A stretch of 46,543 bases of DNA from assembly GCA_964454745.1 (NCBI GenBank), contig CAYVUI010000017.1, positions 1 to 46,543 on the forward strand, given 5' to 3'. Below are positions 15,484 to 23,885 of this stretch, piece after piece. The first letter of the stretch is position 1. Each line of letters opens with the position of its first letter. Below the pieces are notes generated by a model that was not told where the DNA came from, did no database searches, and saw nothing but the letters and a program-made list of their open reading frames with translations. This DNA comes from CAYVUI01 sp964454745. Its GTDB lineage: Bacteria > Planctomycetota > Phycisphaerae > Sedimentisphaerales > Anaerohalosphaeraceae. The translations under genes and the position numbers were made by a program.

Positions 15484-17250
15484 ATGTTTTTTCATCATAT
15501 TCAAAAAGATAGATACAATGCCGGCAGCTCTCGCGGCATTGCTCGCTTCCTTCTCACGGCTTTGACAGGCATGCTATTGATTTGCCTGTTATCGGGCTGT
15601 AATTCCCAGATGCACAAGGGGTGGGTGGATTACGACCAGAAAAACTATATCGAGGCCCAGAGCAAGTGGGAGCCTCTTGCCCGGCAGGGTGACAAGCGGG
15701 CCCAGTTTTTTCTCGGCCTGATGTACGAAAAGGGTGACGGCGTAAAGCAGGATGCCGAAAAAGCGGCGTACTGGTACCAGCAGTCCGCGGACCAGGGCTT
15801 TTCGTTTGCCCAGAATAATCTCGGTATGCTGTATTACCAGGGCAAAGGTGTTGAACTGGACTATGAAAAAGCGGCAAAATATTTCCAGCTTGCGGCGGAC
15901 CAGTTCAATGAAGACGCGATCAATAACCTGGCGATTATGTATGCCCGCGGGCATGCGGTCGAGCAGGATAACGAAAAGGCGGCGAGTCTGCTCAAGCGTT
16001 CCGCGAAAGACGGCAACGCCAAGGCGCAGTTTACCCTTGCCAACCTGTACAAGGAAGGCCGGGGCGTCGAGCAGAACGATCGATATGCCGCCATGTGGAT
16101 GAAACGTTCGGCCGGGCAGGGATACGCACCCGCGCAGAACAGCCTTGGGCTCATGTATGAAAAGGGCCAGGGTGTGATGCAGGTGCCCCAGAAGGCGCAG
16201 TACTGGTACGAAAAGGCGGCGGACCAGGGCTATGCCCCCGCGCGGCACAACCTGGGCATGATGGCAATGCAGGGACTTGGCACCCAGGCAGATTTTGTCC
16301 TGGCCAAAGAGCTGCTCGAAGAGCAGGCGGCTGAGGGTTCTCCCGAGGCGATTGCCGGGCTGGGTATTATGTACTATGAAGGCCGCGGTGTAAAACAAAG
16401 CTACGACAAGGCGGCACAATACTTCCGTGAGGCGGCAAAGCAGGATTTGCCCTATGCGTACCACATGCTTGGTGTAATGCATTACAATGGCCAGGGCTTT
16501 GAGCGGGATTACCAGGATGCACTGCACCTGTATACCAAGGCAGCCAATGCCGATTACGGCCCTTCGCAGAATAACATCGGGCTGATGTATTATGAGGGCC
16601 GCGGGGTGCATCGGGATTATCGAACGGCGGCAAGGTGGCTGACCAGGGCAGCGGAAAAAGATATCGCCAAGTCACAGTATACGCTTGGGCACATGTATTA
16701 CAACGGCCTGGGTGTTCGCCAGGATATGAATACCGCGTCGCATTGGTTTCACGAGGCGGCCGACAGCGGATATGCCGCGGCGCAGACGAACCTTGGCCTG
16801 ATGTATCTAAAGGGCGAGGGTGTGGCGGTTAACGATAAAGAGGCATATAAATACCTGAAGCTGGCTGCCGAGCAGGATCGGCCCCTGGCCCAGATGAACC
16901 TTGCCGTGATGCACCTCAAAGAGCGGGGTGTTTCGAAGGATTATAAGGTGATCGCGAAGTACTTTAGCCAGGCGGCGGAGCAGGGCTACGGCCCCGCGCA
17001 GACCAAGCTGGCCAAGATGTACGAGTTCGGCCGCGGTGTCGAGCAGGATAACCAGTTGGCGTATATGTGGTATGCACTTGCCGCGGACCAGGGCGAGCAG
17101 GATGCCAAAAGCCAGCGGGACTACATTGCAAAGCGGCTGACGTCGGACCAGATCGCACAGGCCAACCAGTTGGCGGTTCTGTGGGAACAGAGGTTCAACC
17201 AGGTCGGAACGGTTGCCTCCGGGCAGTCTTATGCCGTGGACGATAAGTAG
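15484..17250 (+). CDS. Sel1-repeat lipoprotein
   Basis: The 588-residue product has a lipoprotein signal peptide with lipobox LSGC (cysteine at about residue 39). The rest is about fourteen Sel1-like repeats of 36 residues with the signature A-x-x-x-L-G-x-M-Y-x-x-G-x-G-V-x-x-D-x-x-K-A-x-x-(W/Y) (for example GLMYEKGDGVKQDAEKAAYW). Sel1 repeats form an alpha solenoid for protein-protein contact, often in envelope signalling or secretion. There is no catalytic motif. It is monocistronic, followed by a strong terminator. Exact partners cannot be read. Confidence 0.88.
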   Translation: MFFHHIQKDRYNAGSSRGIARFLLTALTGMLLICLLSGCNSQMHKGWVDYDQKNYIEAQSKWEPLARQGDKRAQFFLGLMYEKGDGVKQDAEKAAYWYQQSADQGFSFAQNNLGMLYYQGKGVELDYEKAAKYFQLAADQFNEDAINNLAIMYARGHAVEQDNEKAASLLKRSAKDGNAKAQFTLANLYKEGRGVEQNDRYAAMWMKRSAGQGYAPAQNSLGLMYEKGQGVMQVPQKAQYWYEKAADQGYAPARHNLGMMAMQGLGTQADFVLAKELLEEQAAEGSPEAIAGLGIMYYEGRGVKQSYDKAAQYFREAAKQDLPYAYHMLGVMHYNGQGFERDYQDALHLYTKAANADYGPSQNNIGLMYYEGRGVHRDYRTAARWLTRAAEKDIAKSQYTLGHMYYNGLGVRQDMNTASHWFHEAADSGYAAAQTNLGLMYLKGEGVAVNDKEAYKYLKLAAEQDRPLAQMNLAVMHLKERGVSKDYKVIAKYFSQAAEQGYGPAQTKLAKMYEFGRGVEQDNQLAYMWYALAADQGEQDAKSQRDYIAKRLTSDQIAQANQLAVLWEQRFNQVGTVASGQSYAVDDK

Positions 17251-17284
17251 ACTATAAACGAGCCATTGTCAAAACCCTACGATA

Positions 17285-17317
17285 AAAGCCCCTGGTTGCC
17301 GTATTAACAGGGGCTTT
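17285..17317 (+). terminator. Rho-independent terminator
   Basis: AAAGCCCCTG at 17285-17294 pairs perfectly with CAGGGGCTTT at 17308-17317, with a 13-nt loop. The T-run is short. It follows the Sel1 gene by 34 bp and makes a methyltransferase start at 17316 unlikely. Confidence 0.85.
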
Positions 17318-17355
17318 GTTGTGCGCGGATTTTTCGGATGCGGGGGAATCTTTAC

Positions 17356-17384
17356 TTTTCAATTCAGGTTTGTGCGGGTATAAT
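17356..17384 (+). promoter_or_regulatory. Promoter giving a probably leaderless methyltransferase mRNA
   Basis: A perfect TATAAT lies at 17379-17384, with TTTTCA at 17356-17361 as a possible -35 with a 17-bp spacer. The expected transcription start, about 7 bp beyond the -10, coincides with the ATG at 17391, and no ribosome binding site precedes that ATG. Confidence 0.5.
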
Positions 17385-17390
17385 CCGGAC

Positions 17391-18263
17391 ATGGAATCGG
17401 CTCCGAGAAAATATTATGTAAAAATGGCGGTTCGTGTGCTCGATCTTTTCTTCGTGCACCGTGCCGGGTGTTCGGGCTTTGTGCAGAAAAGCTACGACCG
17501 GATCAGCGATACGTATGACGAGACCTGGACCGGGCATATGCGGGATTTGACGGCGGATTTGATTGAGCGGCTGCAAGTGCCCGAGGGCGGCCGGTGCCTG
17601 GACCTTACCTGCGGGACGGGATTTGCGACGAATCTGCTGGCGGAAAAAGCCGGAACGAAGGTGACCGGTGTGGATTTGTCGGAGGGGATGCTCGAGCAGG
17701 GGCGGCGGCAGTACGGAAGTAAGTGCGAGTTCGTACAGTCGGATGTGCTGGAGTATTTGAAGGGCCAGCCGAGCGGGGCGTATGATATCGTGACATGCTG
17801 CTGGGGGCTGGGGTACCTTCGTCCGTTTGCGGTATTGCGTCAGATGAAGCGGATTGTAAAGCCCGGGGGGAAGGTGGCGATTATTGATAATTCGCTGTTT
17901 TCGCTGCGGGAGATTATGTATTGTTCGTTTTTGACGTTTGCCGAGCAGCCGGAGAAGCTGGTGAACCTGATGCGGTTTGGCTTTTTGCCGGGGGCGTGGA
18001 TGCTGCGGTTGCTGTTTGGGCTGCTGGGGATGAAGATACTGCATAGCGATGACGGCAGCCGGACGTACCGGGTAGAGACCGGTGAGCAGGCGATTGCGAG
18101 GCTTCGGGCGACCGGAGCTGCGGCCGGGTTTGAGTATGCCTCGGCGCCGGAGGACGAGGAGGCGATTTTTGAGCGGTTCGCGCAGATCGTGGAGGAAAAG
18201 TACCAGTCGCCGGAGGGGATTGCGGTTACGCATCGTTACCTGGCGGGGATTGCGCGAAGGTGA
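17391..18263 (+). CDS. Class I SAM-dependent methyltransferase
   Basis: From the ATG at 17391 the product is 290 residues. The SAM-binding core lies at about residues 65-160: motif I CLDLTCGTGFATNLL, the acidic motif II VTGVDLSEGML, and MKRIVKPGGKVAIIDNS. The overall form is UbiE/COQ5-like (methylation of quinone or prenyl lipid precursors), but the substrate is not certain. Its stop overlaps the GTG start of the UbiA-like gene (GTGA), so both probably act in one membrane-lipid or quinone pathway. A longer frame from TTG at 17316 would start inside the upstream terminator and is rejected. Confidence 0.85.
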   Translation: MESAPRKYYVKMAVRVLDLFFVHRAGCSGFVQKSYDRISDTYDETWTGHMRDLTADLIERLQVPEGGRCLDLTCGTGFATNLLAEKAGTKVTGVDLSEGMLEQGRRQYGSKCEFVQSDVLEYLKGQPSGAYDIVTCCWGLGYLRPFAVLRQMKRIVKPGGKVAIIDNSLFSLREIMYCSFLTFAEQPEKLVNLMRFGFLPGAWMLRLLFGLLGMKILHSDDGSRTYRVETGEQAIARLRATGAAAGFEYASAPEDEEAIFERFAQIVEEKYQSPEGIAVTHRYLAGIARR

Positions 18264-19111
18264 AAGCGATGAAGCAGGCCATTGCGTTAGTCCGGCTGAT
18301 GCGGTTGTATTATTCGCTGCCGCTGGCGGGGGGGCTGATCGTGATCTTTGCGTATGTGCGTGCGGGGGACCTGGCCCCGGTTGCGACGGAAGCGGTGATG
18401 GGTTTTTTCTCACTGTTTGCGGCAATCGCCGGGGGGTATGTCCTGAATGATATCTGCGATGTGCGGGTCGATGCGGTGAATTCGCCCCGGCGGGTGCTTG
18501 TGCGGGGGCAGGTGCCCATTGGTTTTGCACGCGGGCTGGCGGTGGTGATGTTCGCGGTTTCAATGCTGCTGGCGGGTTTTGTCTCGTTTTGGTTTTTCAT
18601 GCTGGTCTGTGCGGTGATTGCGCTGCTGATTGTTTACGATCTGTATTCCAAGCGGATGGGAATCTTCAAGGATGTACTGGTCGCGGTGTTGACGGTTTCG
18701 CTGTATCCGCTGGCGTTTTCGCTGGGGCCCGCGGTGGAGTCGGTGCGGTTAAAGGCGCTGTGGATTTTCCCGGTGTGGCTGTTCTTGACGACGGTCGGCT
18801 ACGAGATGCTAAAGGACATTCGCGATATCCGCGGCGATGGGCAGGTTTGCATGAGTGCGGCCAAGCTGCGGCAGAGCCGGGCGTTTTTATACACCGCCAG
18901 GGGGATTCTTGTACTCGCGGGCGCGGTCAGCGTTTTGCCATCGCTTTTGGGGTATTGCCAGGGGTTGTACCTTGCCTGTTCCGTTGCGGCGTTGGTTTTG
19001 GCGGTGCTTTCGGCTTTTGGGCCTCCGCGGGCGTCGATACGGTTCATCTACGCGGAAGTGGTTGTGGTTACGGCCGGCTCGATGGCGGATTTATTGCTTT
19101 TTGGCCCCTGA
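18260..19111 (+). CDS. UbiA-family prenyltransferase
   Basis: The 283-residue membrane protein has about nine transmembrane helices and both aspartate motifs of the UbiA superfamily: N63-D64-x-x-D67-x-x-x-D71 (in VLNDICDVRVD) and DIRDIRGD at about residues 187-194. These bind the Mg-diphosphate of an isoprenoid donor. UbiA enzymes prenylate quinone head groups, haem, chlorophyll or glycerol phosphate; which applies here is not visible. The coupled methyltransferase suggests a quinone-like or isoprenoid lipid product. Start GTG at 18260 overlaps the upstream stop; ATG at 18269 is an alternative. The last 44 bp overlap the convergent radical SAM gene. Confidence 0.88.
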   Translation: MKAMKQAIALVRLMRLYYSLPLAGGLIVIFAYVRAGDLAPVATEAVMGFFSLFAAIAGGYVLNDICDVRVDAVNSPRRVLVRGQVPIGFARGLAVVMFAVSMLLAGFVSFWFFMLVCAVIALLIVYDLYSKRMGIFKDVLVAVLTVSLYPLAFSLGPAVESVRLKALWIFPVWLFLTTVGYEMLKDIRDIRGDGQVCMSAAKLRQSRAFLYTARGILVLAGAVSVLPSLLGYCQGLYLACSVAALVLAVLSAFGPPRASIRFIYAEVVVVTAGSMADLLLFGP

Positions 19112-20294
19112 ACAGGTGCTGGTAGATACCGGGTACTTTTTCGGGCTTTTCGATCCCGCGGCAGATTTCGAGGCTCTTTTCCAATGGCAGGGGCAGTTCG
19201 CTGCCTTCGGCGTGCTGGCGAATTTGCCCGGCGATTTCCTTCATCAAACAGCCGCAGCGGGCGGTGGGGAAGAATTCGCCCATTCGGCTCCAGATCTGTT
19301 CGATCGGTTCTTCGAGTACGTTGCCAAAGCAAAGCGGCGTAAGGTCGCAGGGGCAGGCGTTGCCCAGTGCGTCGATGAACAGGTGATGGAAGCCTGCGCC
19401 GCAGCCGAACATTTCGTCGGATTCCAGGTACGAAAAGGCGGAGATGGCCGGGCCGCGGTTCTGGCGGTTCCACCGTTTATGAAAGTCGCGAAGGGCGGCG
19501 GACTCGGCTTCGGTCAGGAAGGCCTCGCTGCCATTCAGGCATCGGCCGGTGACGACCGGTTCGAGTACGCGAAATTCGTGCACGCCGTATTTTTCGCCCA
19601 GCAGGGCCAGTCGCTCAATTGTGCCGTTTCGCACTTTTTCGCCCGTTGCGACGGTGGAGATGGCGGTGTAGTGGCCTGCATTCAGGGCGGTTTCAATCGC
19701 GCGGATGCCCTCATCGAAGGAGCCGCTTTGCCCGCGGATCTGGTCGTGCCCGTTGGGGTCGTCCGATTCGAGGCCGACGGTCAGGCAGCCCAGCCCCGCG
19801 TCCAGGAGCGATTTTGCGAGATCCGCATCAAGGCGATGGCCGGTGGTAAAGAGGATCGTGCAGGTATCGTCGCCCGCGGCGGCAACCAGCTCGGCGATGT
19901 CGTCCCTCAGCAGGGGTTCGCCGCCTGTAAAGCCGATGGTGATCGTGCCCAGGCTCTTTAGCCCCGCGATGACGCGAAGTGCAGCGGCGGTATCCAGGCG
20001 GCCCCTGGTGTGCGAGCCGTAGCTGCAGTGGCCGCAGGAGTAGGGACATACGTCGGTCACGGCGAAGTAGGCGGAGTAGGGGATTCGCCTGCGGTTCGCG
20101 GCGGAATCGACGAAGCGGTCGAAGGCTTTGGACGGATACGGCGGGAAGAAGGTGTCTACGTGGAGCCTGCCGCGGTGGCGGTGGGGGTTCTCGTTGGCGA
20201 ACTTGCGGGCCAGGTAGAGCAGGTGCCTTACCGGCAGCCGACCGAGCGAGGTAAGAAACAGCGGTGTCAGTGTCAGCCAGTCACGCAGTTTCAT
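19068..20294 (-). CDS. Radical SAM protein with SPASM-like cysteine-rich C-terminus
   Basis: The 408-residue product carries the radical SAM [4Fe-4S] motif as C83-x3-C87-x2-C90 (DVCPYSCGHC), followed by GFTGGEPLLRDD and GLESDDPNGHD, typical of the TIM-barrel core. At about residues 300-335 and 355 there are further cysteines (FGCGAGFHHLF, ACPCDLTPLCFG, CGCL), suggesting auxiliary cluster binding as in SPASM/twitch proteins that modify peptides or metabolites. The ATG overlaps the end of the upstream membrane-protein gene by 14 nt and has a strong GGAGGT ribosome binding site, so it is the last gene of the minus-strand operon that starts near 24440. Substrate unknown. It is convergent with the UbiA gene. 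Confidence 0.88.
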   Translation of the reverse strand: MKLRDWLTLTPLFLTSLGRLPVRHLLYLARKFANENPHRHRGRLHVDTFFPPYPSKAFDRFVDSAANRRRIPYSAYFAVTDVCPYSCGHCSYGSHTRGRLDTAAALRVIAGLKSLGTITIGFTGGEPLLRDDIAELVAAAGDDTCTILFTTGHRLDADLAKSLLDAGLGCLTVGLESDDPNGHDQIRGQSGSFDEGIRAIETALNAGHYTAISTVATGEKVRNGTIERLALLGEKYGVHEFRVLEPVVTGRCLNGSEAFLTEAESAALRDFHKRWNRQNRGPAISAFSYLESDEMFGCGAGFHHLFIDALGNACPCDLTPLCFGNVLEEPIEQIWSRMGEFFPTARCGCLMKEIAGQIRQHAEGSELPLPLEKSLEICRGIEKPEKVPGIYQHLFRGQKAINPPSSRP

Positions 20295-21543
20295 CAGCGA
20301 CCTCCATTTGGGGTTGATTTGCAGTTGCCGGGATTGGGGTGCGTTTTTTCAGGATTTCTCCGCTGATCCAGCCAAGGACGGCACCGGCACCTACGCCAAA
20401 GGGCAGCCCTGCAACCAGGCCAAAGCCCTGCCCTGAATGGTTAGCCAGCATGATTGCAAGATGAACGATGCATGAACAGATGATACCAGCGACCATCCCG
20501 GTTGAGGCGGCATACCCGATAAATCCCCTTTGGGCTCTAAAGGATTCGGGCCGGCTGGAAAGAAAGGCTGCGTAGCAAAGGCCGGTGAGCAGCCCGCCGA
20601 TCACTCCGGCGGTGAAGCCGGGGATGTGTGCCTGGATTTTTATATACAGCGTTTCCGCCAGGCCGCTGAAGATTAAGCCCGTAACGGTGGAAACAGCCCC
20701 GATGCTGAGGATGAAAAGTGTATGTTTTGCCTTCCAGGTTTTCACAAGAATGACCAGGGCGGTTAAAATAACAACGGTACCGAGCCCGAAAAGCAGCAGT
20801 TTGGGGTAGGTATATTCATGGTTGATCAATGCCGTAAGCTCTGCGGGAAATTCTACCTGGCCGTCAGGTTTCCATCGCAGGTTCGGCAGTTGCTCGAGCT
20901 TGAAATACCTGACAATTCCATCGGTAAAGGCGATATTGCAGCCTTCCTCTAAGTATCGATCCATGCCGAGGATTTCCGGCCCGCCGACCTGGTTCCAGCT
21001 TCGCTCATGGACGTATTCTTCTTCGCCGTTTTCGTATTTTGCGAATTCGCGGGATGTGACAGGGAAGGTACGCTCAACTCCTTTATCCGGTACTTTGACC
21101 ATGAACAGCAGGACCATATCCGGGGGAATCTCGGAGAATTTCATCCCTGCTGCGTATTGATTCAGTGCATACGCGGATTCTCCTTCTATGGCATCAGTTA
21201 TTGGGCTGATAAACAGAAGCGGATTGATATCCATGTCTCGTATCAGGTAGTCGCACCAACTGTCTGCTGGAGGCAACTGGTCGTTATTTTCACTGGAATA
21301 TTCGCTCAATGCCATAGACAGACCTCGCATGTGAGAAGCATCTACAATTCTCTGTGCAAGGAATGAGGTTGTAGCAAGAGGAACGAGAACAGCGGATAAC
21401 AGCAAAAGGGCAGAGATAATTACAATAATAAGGATCAGTCCGTCAGTGCGTTTAAAATCTGTTTTAAATCGGTAGATACGGGTCAATGCAACGATTGAAA
21501 AAATATAGGCTGCTAAAATAGTTATTGCCAGTGCTATTGCCAT
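20281..21543 (-). CDS. Membrane protein with pseudopilin-like middle domain (paralogue 1)
   Basis: The 420-residue product has two N-terminal transmembrane helices, an extracytoplasmic domain at about residues 75-250 and six or so C-terminal helices. The middle domain (SENNDQLPPADSWCDYLI, then CNIAFTDGIVRYFKLEQLP) is like the exposed part of planctomycete type IV pseudopilins, with a D-G motif near the end. The C-terminal membrane domain (GLLTGLCYAAFLSS, then GMVAGIICSCIVHLAI) is shared with the next two genes upstream. GGAG lies 5 bases before the ATG. It overlaps the radical SAM gene by 14 nt. Function is not known; this is a lineage-specific family as far as I can tell. Confidence 0.75.
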   Translation of the reverse strand: MAIALAITILAAYIFSIVALTRIYRFKTDFKRTDGLILIIVIISALLLLSAVLVPLATTSFLAQRIVDASHMRGLSMALSEYSSENNDQLPPADSWCDYLIRDMDINPLLFISPITDAIEGESAYALNQYAAGMKFSEIPPDMVLLFMVKVPDKGVERTFPVTSREFAKYENGEEEYVHERSWNQVGGPEILGMDRYLEEGCNIAFTDGIVRYFKLEQLPNLRWKPDGQVEFPAELTALINHEYTYPKLLLFGLGTVVILTALVILVKTWKAKHTLFILSIGAVSTVTGLIFSGLAETLYIKIQAHIPGFTAGVIGGLLTGLCYAAFLSSRPESFRAQRGFIGYAASTGMVAGIICSCIVHLAIMLANHSGQGFGLVAGLPFGVGAGAVLGWISGEILKKRTPIPATANQPQMEVADETA

Positions 21544-21610
21544 AAAAACTCCAGTTATTCCAATATTAGTATATTAGTTGAAAGACCTTCCTGATGGTTA
21601 GTGATTTCTG

Positions 21611-22534
21611 TTATCCATTGTTATCGATGTCCTCTTCCTGAATTAATTCCGGCTGGGTCGGGTCTGCGATTACCGGTTCGGGTTTGACGGGTCGAATGAA
21701 TGCGCTGCAAATCCAGCCGACGGCCGTGCCGGCATAGATGCCGAATACAAGGCCAATTGAACCGTTAATCAATAAGAATAGTAATCCGTGTACGATTGCC
21801 ATCGAGAGATGTACAAGTGTAGAGCATATCATGCCTGTAATGACACCGATCACTGTGGCAAAGCCTACGGTGCTGCAGCGGGGATTACGGTCATGGTAAC
21901 TGGAAAGAACCAAGGCGTAACAGATGCCCGTTAACAGGCCAGAGATCGCGCCAAAACGCCAGCCAAGACATGGTTCTGTGGTATTGTAAAAGAAATTCAT
22001 ATGATAAAAATATTCAGCTGACCCGCCAAACCAGGCTCCTGTTACAAGACTAATAAGACTGATTGCCGTAATTAGAAATCCATGTGAAACAAATTGCTTG
22101 CGAAATCCATAAGCGATTCTAGTGAAAACCAAGCCGATGATAATCCAGAGAAGTCCGAGCATGAAATAGAGCGGCTGTTGCGAGAGGTCGATGTCAGTTC
22201 TAAGTAAAGAGAAAATTGCAATTACGACACTAATGGCAAGGATAAGAATCAGGTAAATGCAGGGTGTAACAATGGCTGGGATTGCATAGCTTTTATCTAC
22301 CAGGTCCCCCGTGCCGGAGCGGAGTTTTGACAGTGAGAAGCATCCCTGGCAAAAAACAACAATTGGCAAAATAATGACAGGAAAACCACAAATTAATAAG
22401 ACAAGCGGGCCTAATACAGAAATTAGGGCAAACATGTATAATAACACGGGTATGCCAACAAAGAGACTGAGCATGATTTTAAAGGTTTTGTCAATTGGAC
22501 AGATGCGAGGTTTTCTGTTGTTTTTAGCTTCCAT
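21611..22534 (-). CDS. Membrane protein lacking the middle domain (paralogue 2)
   Basis: From the ATG at 22534 (preceded by GAAAGG) the product is 307 residues. N-terminal region (RSGTGDLVDKSYAIPAIV) and C-terminal membrane domain (GLLTGICYALVLSSYH, STVGFATVIGVITGMICS, AVGWICSAFIRPVKPEP) match paralogue 3 almost motif for motif, but the extracytoplasmic domain of about 115 residues is missing and replaced by a short link. A frame starting at TTG 22549 overlaps the upstream stop and is less likely; with ATG 22534 the genes are 4 nt apart. About eight to nine transmembrane helices. Function unknown. Confidence 0.75.
   Translation of the reverse strand: MEAKNNRKPRICPIDKTFKIMLSLFVGIPVLLYMFALISVLGPLVLLICGFPVIILPIVVFCQGCFSLSKLRSGTGDLVDKSYAIPAIVTPCIYLILILAISVVIAIFSLLRTDIDLSQQPLYFMLGLLWIIIGLVFTRIAYGFRKQFVSHGFLITAISLISLVTGAWFGGSAEYFYHMNFFYNTTEPCLGWRFGAISGLLTGICYALVLSSYHDRNPRCSTVGFATVIGVITGMICSTLVHLSMAIVHGLLFLLINGSIGLVFGIYAGTAVGWICSAFIRPVKPEPVIADPTQPELIQEEDIDNNG
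21651..21763 (-). repeat. Near-identical segment, copy 1 (other copy 22558-22670)
   Basis: About 113 bp covering the 3' ends of paralogue 2 and paralogue 3 align without gaps at an offset of 907 bp, with about seven differences by eye. The rest of the two genes is much more diverged, so recent duplication or gene conversion of this end is likely. Confidence 0.8.
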
Positions 22535-22538
22535 GGGT

Positions 22539-23885
22539 TTACCTTTCAATCTCTTGTGGCTGGGTCGGGTCTGTGATTATCGGTTCGGGTTTGACGGGGC
22601 GAAAGAATGCGCTGCAAATCCAGCCGACGGCTGTGCCGGCATAGATGCCGAATACAAGGCCGATCGAACCAATGCCGAGCAGAAATGTCCAGCTTTCATT
22701 GTAACCGATCTTTAATGATATATGAACAGCGGTAGAGCAGAGTATCCCGGCGAATGCTCCTGTCATTGTGGCAAAGCCGACGGTGCTGCACTGGGGATTG
22801 CGTTTGTGATAGCGAGCAAGAATGAGGGTATAGCAGATCCCTGTCAAAGCCCCGGCAATACTGCCGAACAGCCAGCCGAGATACTGCATATCCTCGATTA
22901 CATAAAAATCTTCCGCAACCGCACCCAGGCCCGCCCCGACGAGAAGGGAAAGAACCCCAACAAAGGATATACTCAGCGAGAACCGGACAAAATGTTCCCG
23001 GAGGGAAAAGATAATCCCTGCACACACTATGCCGATAGATACCCAAAAAATGCTATACAAAGCGGCAAGATTCCTTTCCGGCGGGGTGATTTCTTCATCC
23101 GCGGTCCAGCGAAGGTATGGAAGCTCTGCTTTACGAACTTCTCTTGAGCTTAGATTTGCAAGTATCACTTTATAACGACCAAAAGAATTTTTTGCCAAGT
23201 CGATGCCTCCGGACTGATTCCAGCCGGATTTTGTCTCAAAAAACAAGACCATATCCTCCGGGGCATCTTTTCCCAGCTTAGCGGCCTCGGTGTTCATGGC
23301 GAATCTACAGCTTGAACGGTCGCTAATATCAACATCTCGTTCTTGGTTCCATAGCTCTGCAAGAGTGTCACACCAGGTTTCCACAGGGGGCACGTCGCCG
23401 TTATTATCCGCTTTGTATTGTTCTGTGTACTGAATAATATTATGGGTATCAAATGGGTAATATCTAAATTCTGTGGTTATTGAATATAAAAAGCTTACAA
23501 GAAATCCAGAAAAGGTAAAAAAGAACAAAACGGGGAGTCCAATTATAACAGGCATGATAATTGCGGGGACCGCATAGCTTTTGTCAGTTGATTCACCTGT
23601 TCCGGAGCGGTTTTTTGCATGAGAACCCCACCCCTGGATGAACAAACCAACTAAAGCGATCAGAAAGACCAGTGCGCCGACTAAAAAGAGAGTGCCTATC
23701 AACATGGTAAGAATTGATAAAAATATCATAGCGGGTATGGAGATAAAGAGGCCCAGTACAAACTTGTAAAGATTATCTATGCATGAAAAAAAGGGCCTGC
23801 GTTTGCCTGCAATCTTCGTCTTTGAATCAAGCTCAGTTGTTTCGGTTTGGGCAGGTTCTAAGTTCTGATTTTCATTCTGGTTCAT
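22539..23885 (-). CDS. Membrane protein with pseudopilin-like middle domain (paralogue 3)
   Basis: The 448-residue product contains the N-terminal module (GKRRPFFSCIDNLYKFVLGL, RSGTGESTDKSYAVPAII), an extracytoplasmic domain at about residues 160-280 (KADNNGDVPPVETWCDTL, GWNQSGGIDLAKN, RWTADEEITPPERNLAALY) resembling the middle domain of paralogue 1, and the shared C-terminal membrane domain (GALTGICYTLILARYH, AVGWICSAFFRPVKPEP). The start ATG follows AGGAAAGCAACT and overlaps the previous gene by 14 nt. Two full-length and one domain-deleted copy side by side point to local duplication. Function unknown; the pseudopilin-like part suggests contact with secretion machinery or sensing outside the membrane. 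Confidence 0.75.
   Translation of the reverse strand: MNQNENQNLEPAQTETTELDSKTKIAGKRRPFFSCIDNLYKFVLGLFISIPAMIFLSILTMLIGTLFLVGALVFLIALVGLFIQGWGSHAKNRSGTGESTDKSYAVPAIIMPVIIGLPVLFFFTFSGFLVSFLYSITTEFRYYPFDTHNIIQYTEQYKADNNGDVPPVETWCDTLAELWNQERDVDISDRSSCRFAMNTEAAKLGKDAPEDMVLFFETKSGWNQSGGIDLAKNSFGRYKVILANLSSREVRKAELPYLRWTADEEITPPERNLAALYSIFWVSIGIVCAGIIFSLREHFVRFSLSISFVGVLSLLVGAGLGAVAEDFYVIEDMQYLGWLFGSIAGALTGICYTLILARYHKRNPQCSTVGFATMTGAFAGILCSTAVHISLKIGYNESWTFLLGIGSIGLVFGIYAGTAVGWICSAFFRPVKPEPIITDPTQPQEIER
22558..22670 (-). repeat. Near-identical segment, copy 2 (other copy 21651-21763)
   Basis: Partner of the repeat at 21651-21763; it encodes the end of the C-terminal membrane domain and the RPVKPEP tail of paralogue 3. 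Confidence 0.8.

Noticed and set aside
15589..16611. 340-codon minus-strand frame
   Set aside because: Complement of the Sel1 repeats; its apparent periodicity only mirrors those repeats.
17316..17391. Upstream TTG start for the methyltransferase
   Set aside because: It lies within the terminator stem of the Sel1 gene and upstream of the promoter; the added residues do not belong to the fold.
17364..18563. 399-codon minus-strand frame
   Set aside because: Complement of the methyltransferase and UbiA genes, which have intact catalytic motifs.
18855..19961. 368-codon plus-strand frame running into the radical SAM region
   Set aside because: It covers the end of UbiA in another frame and the antisense of the radical SAM gene; no motif, no ribosome binding site.
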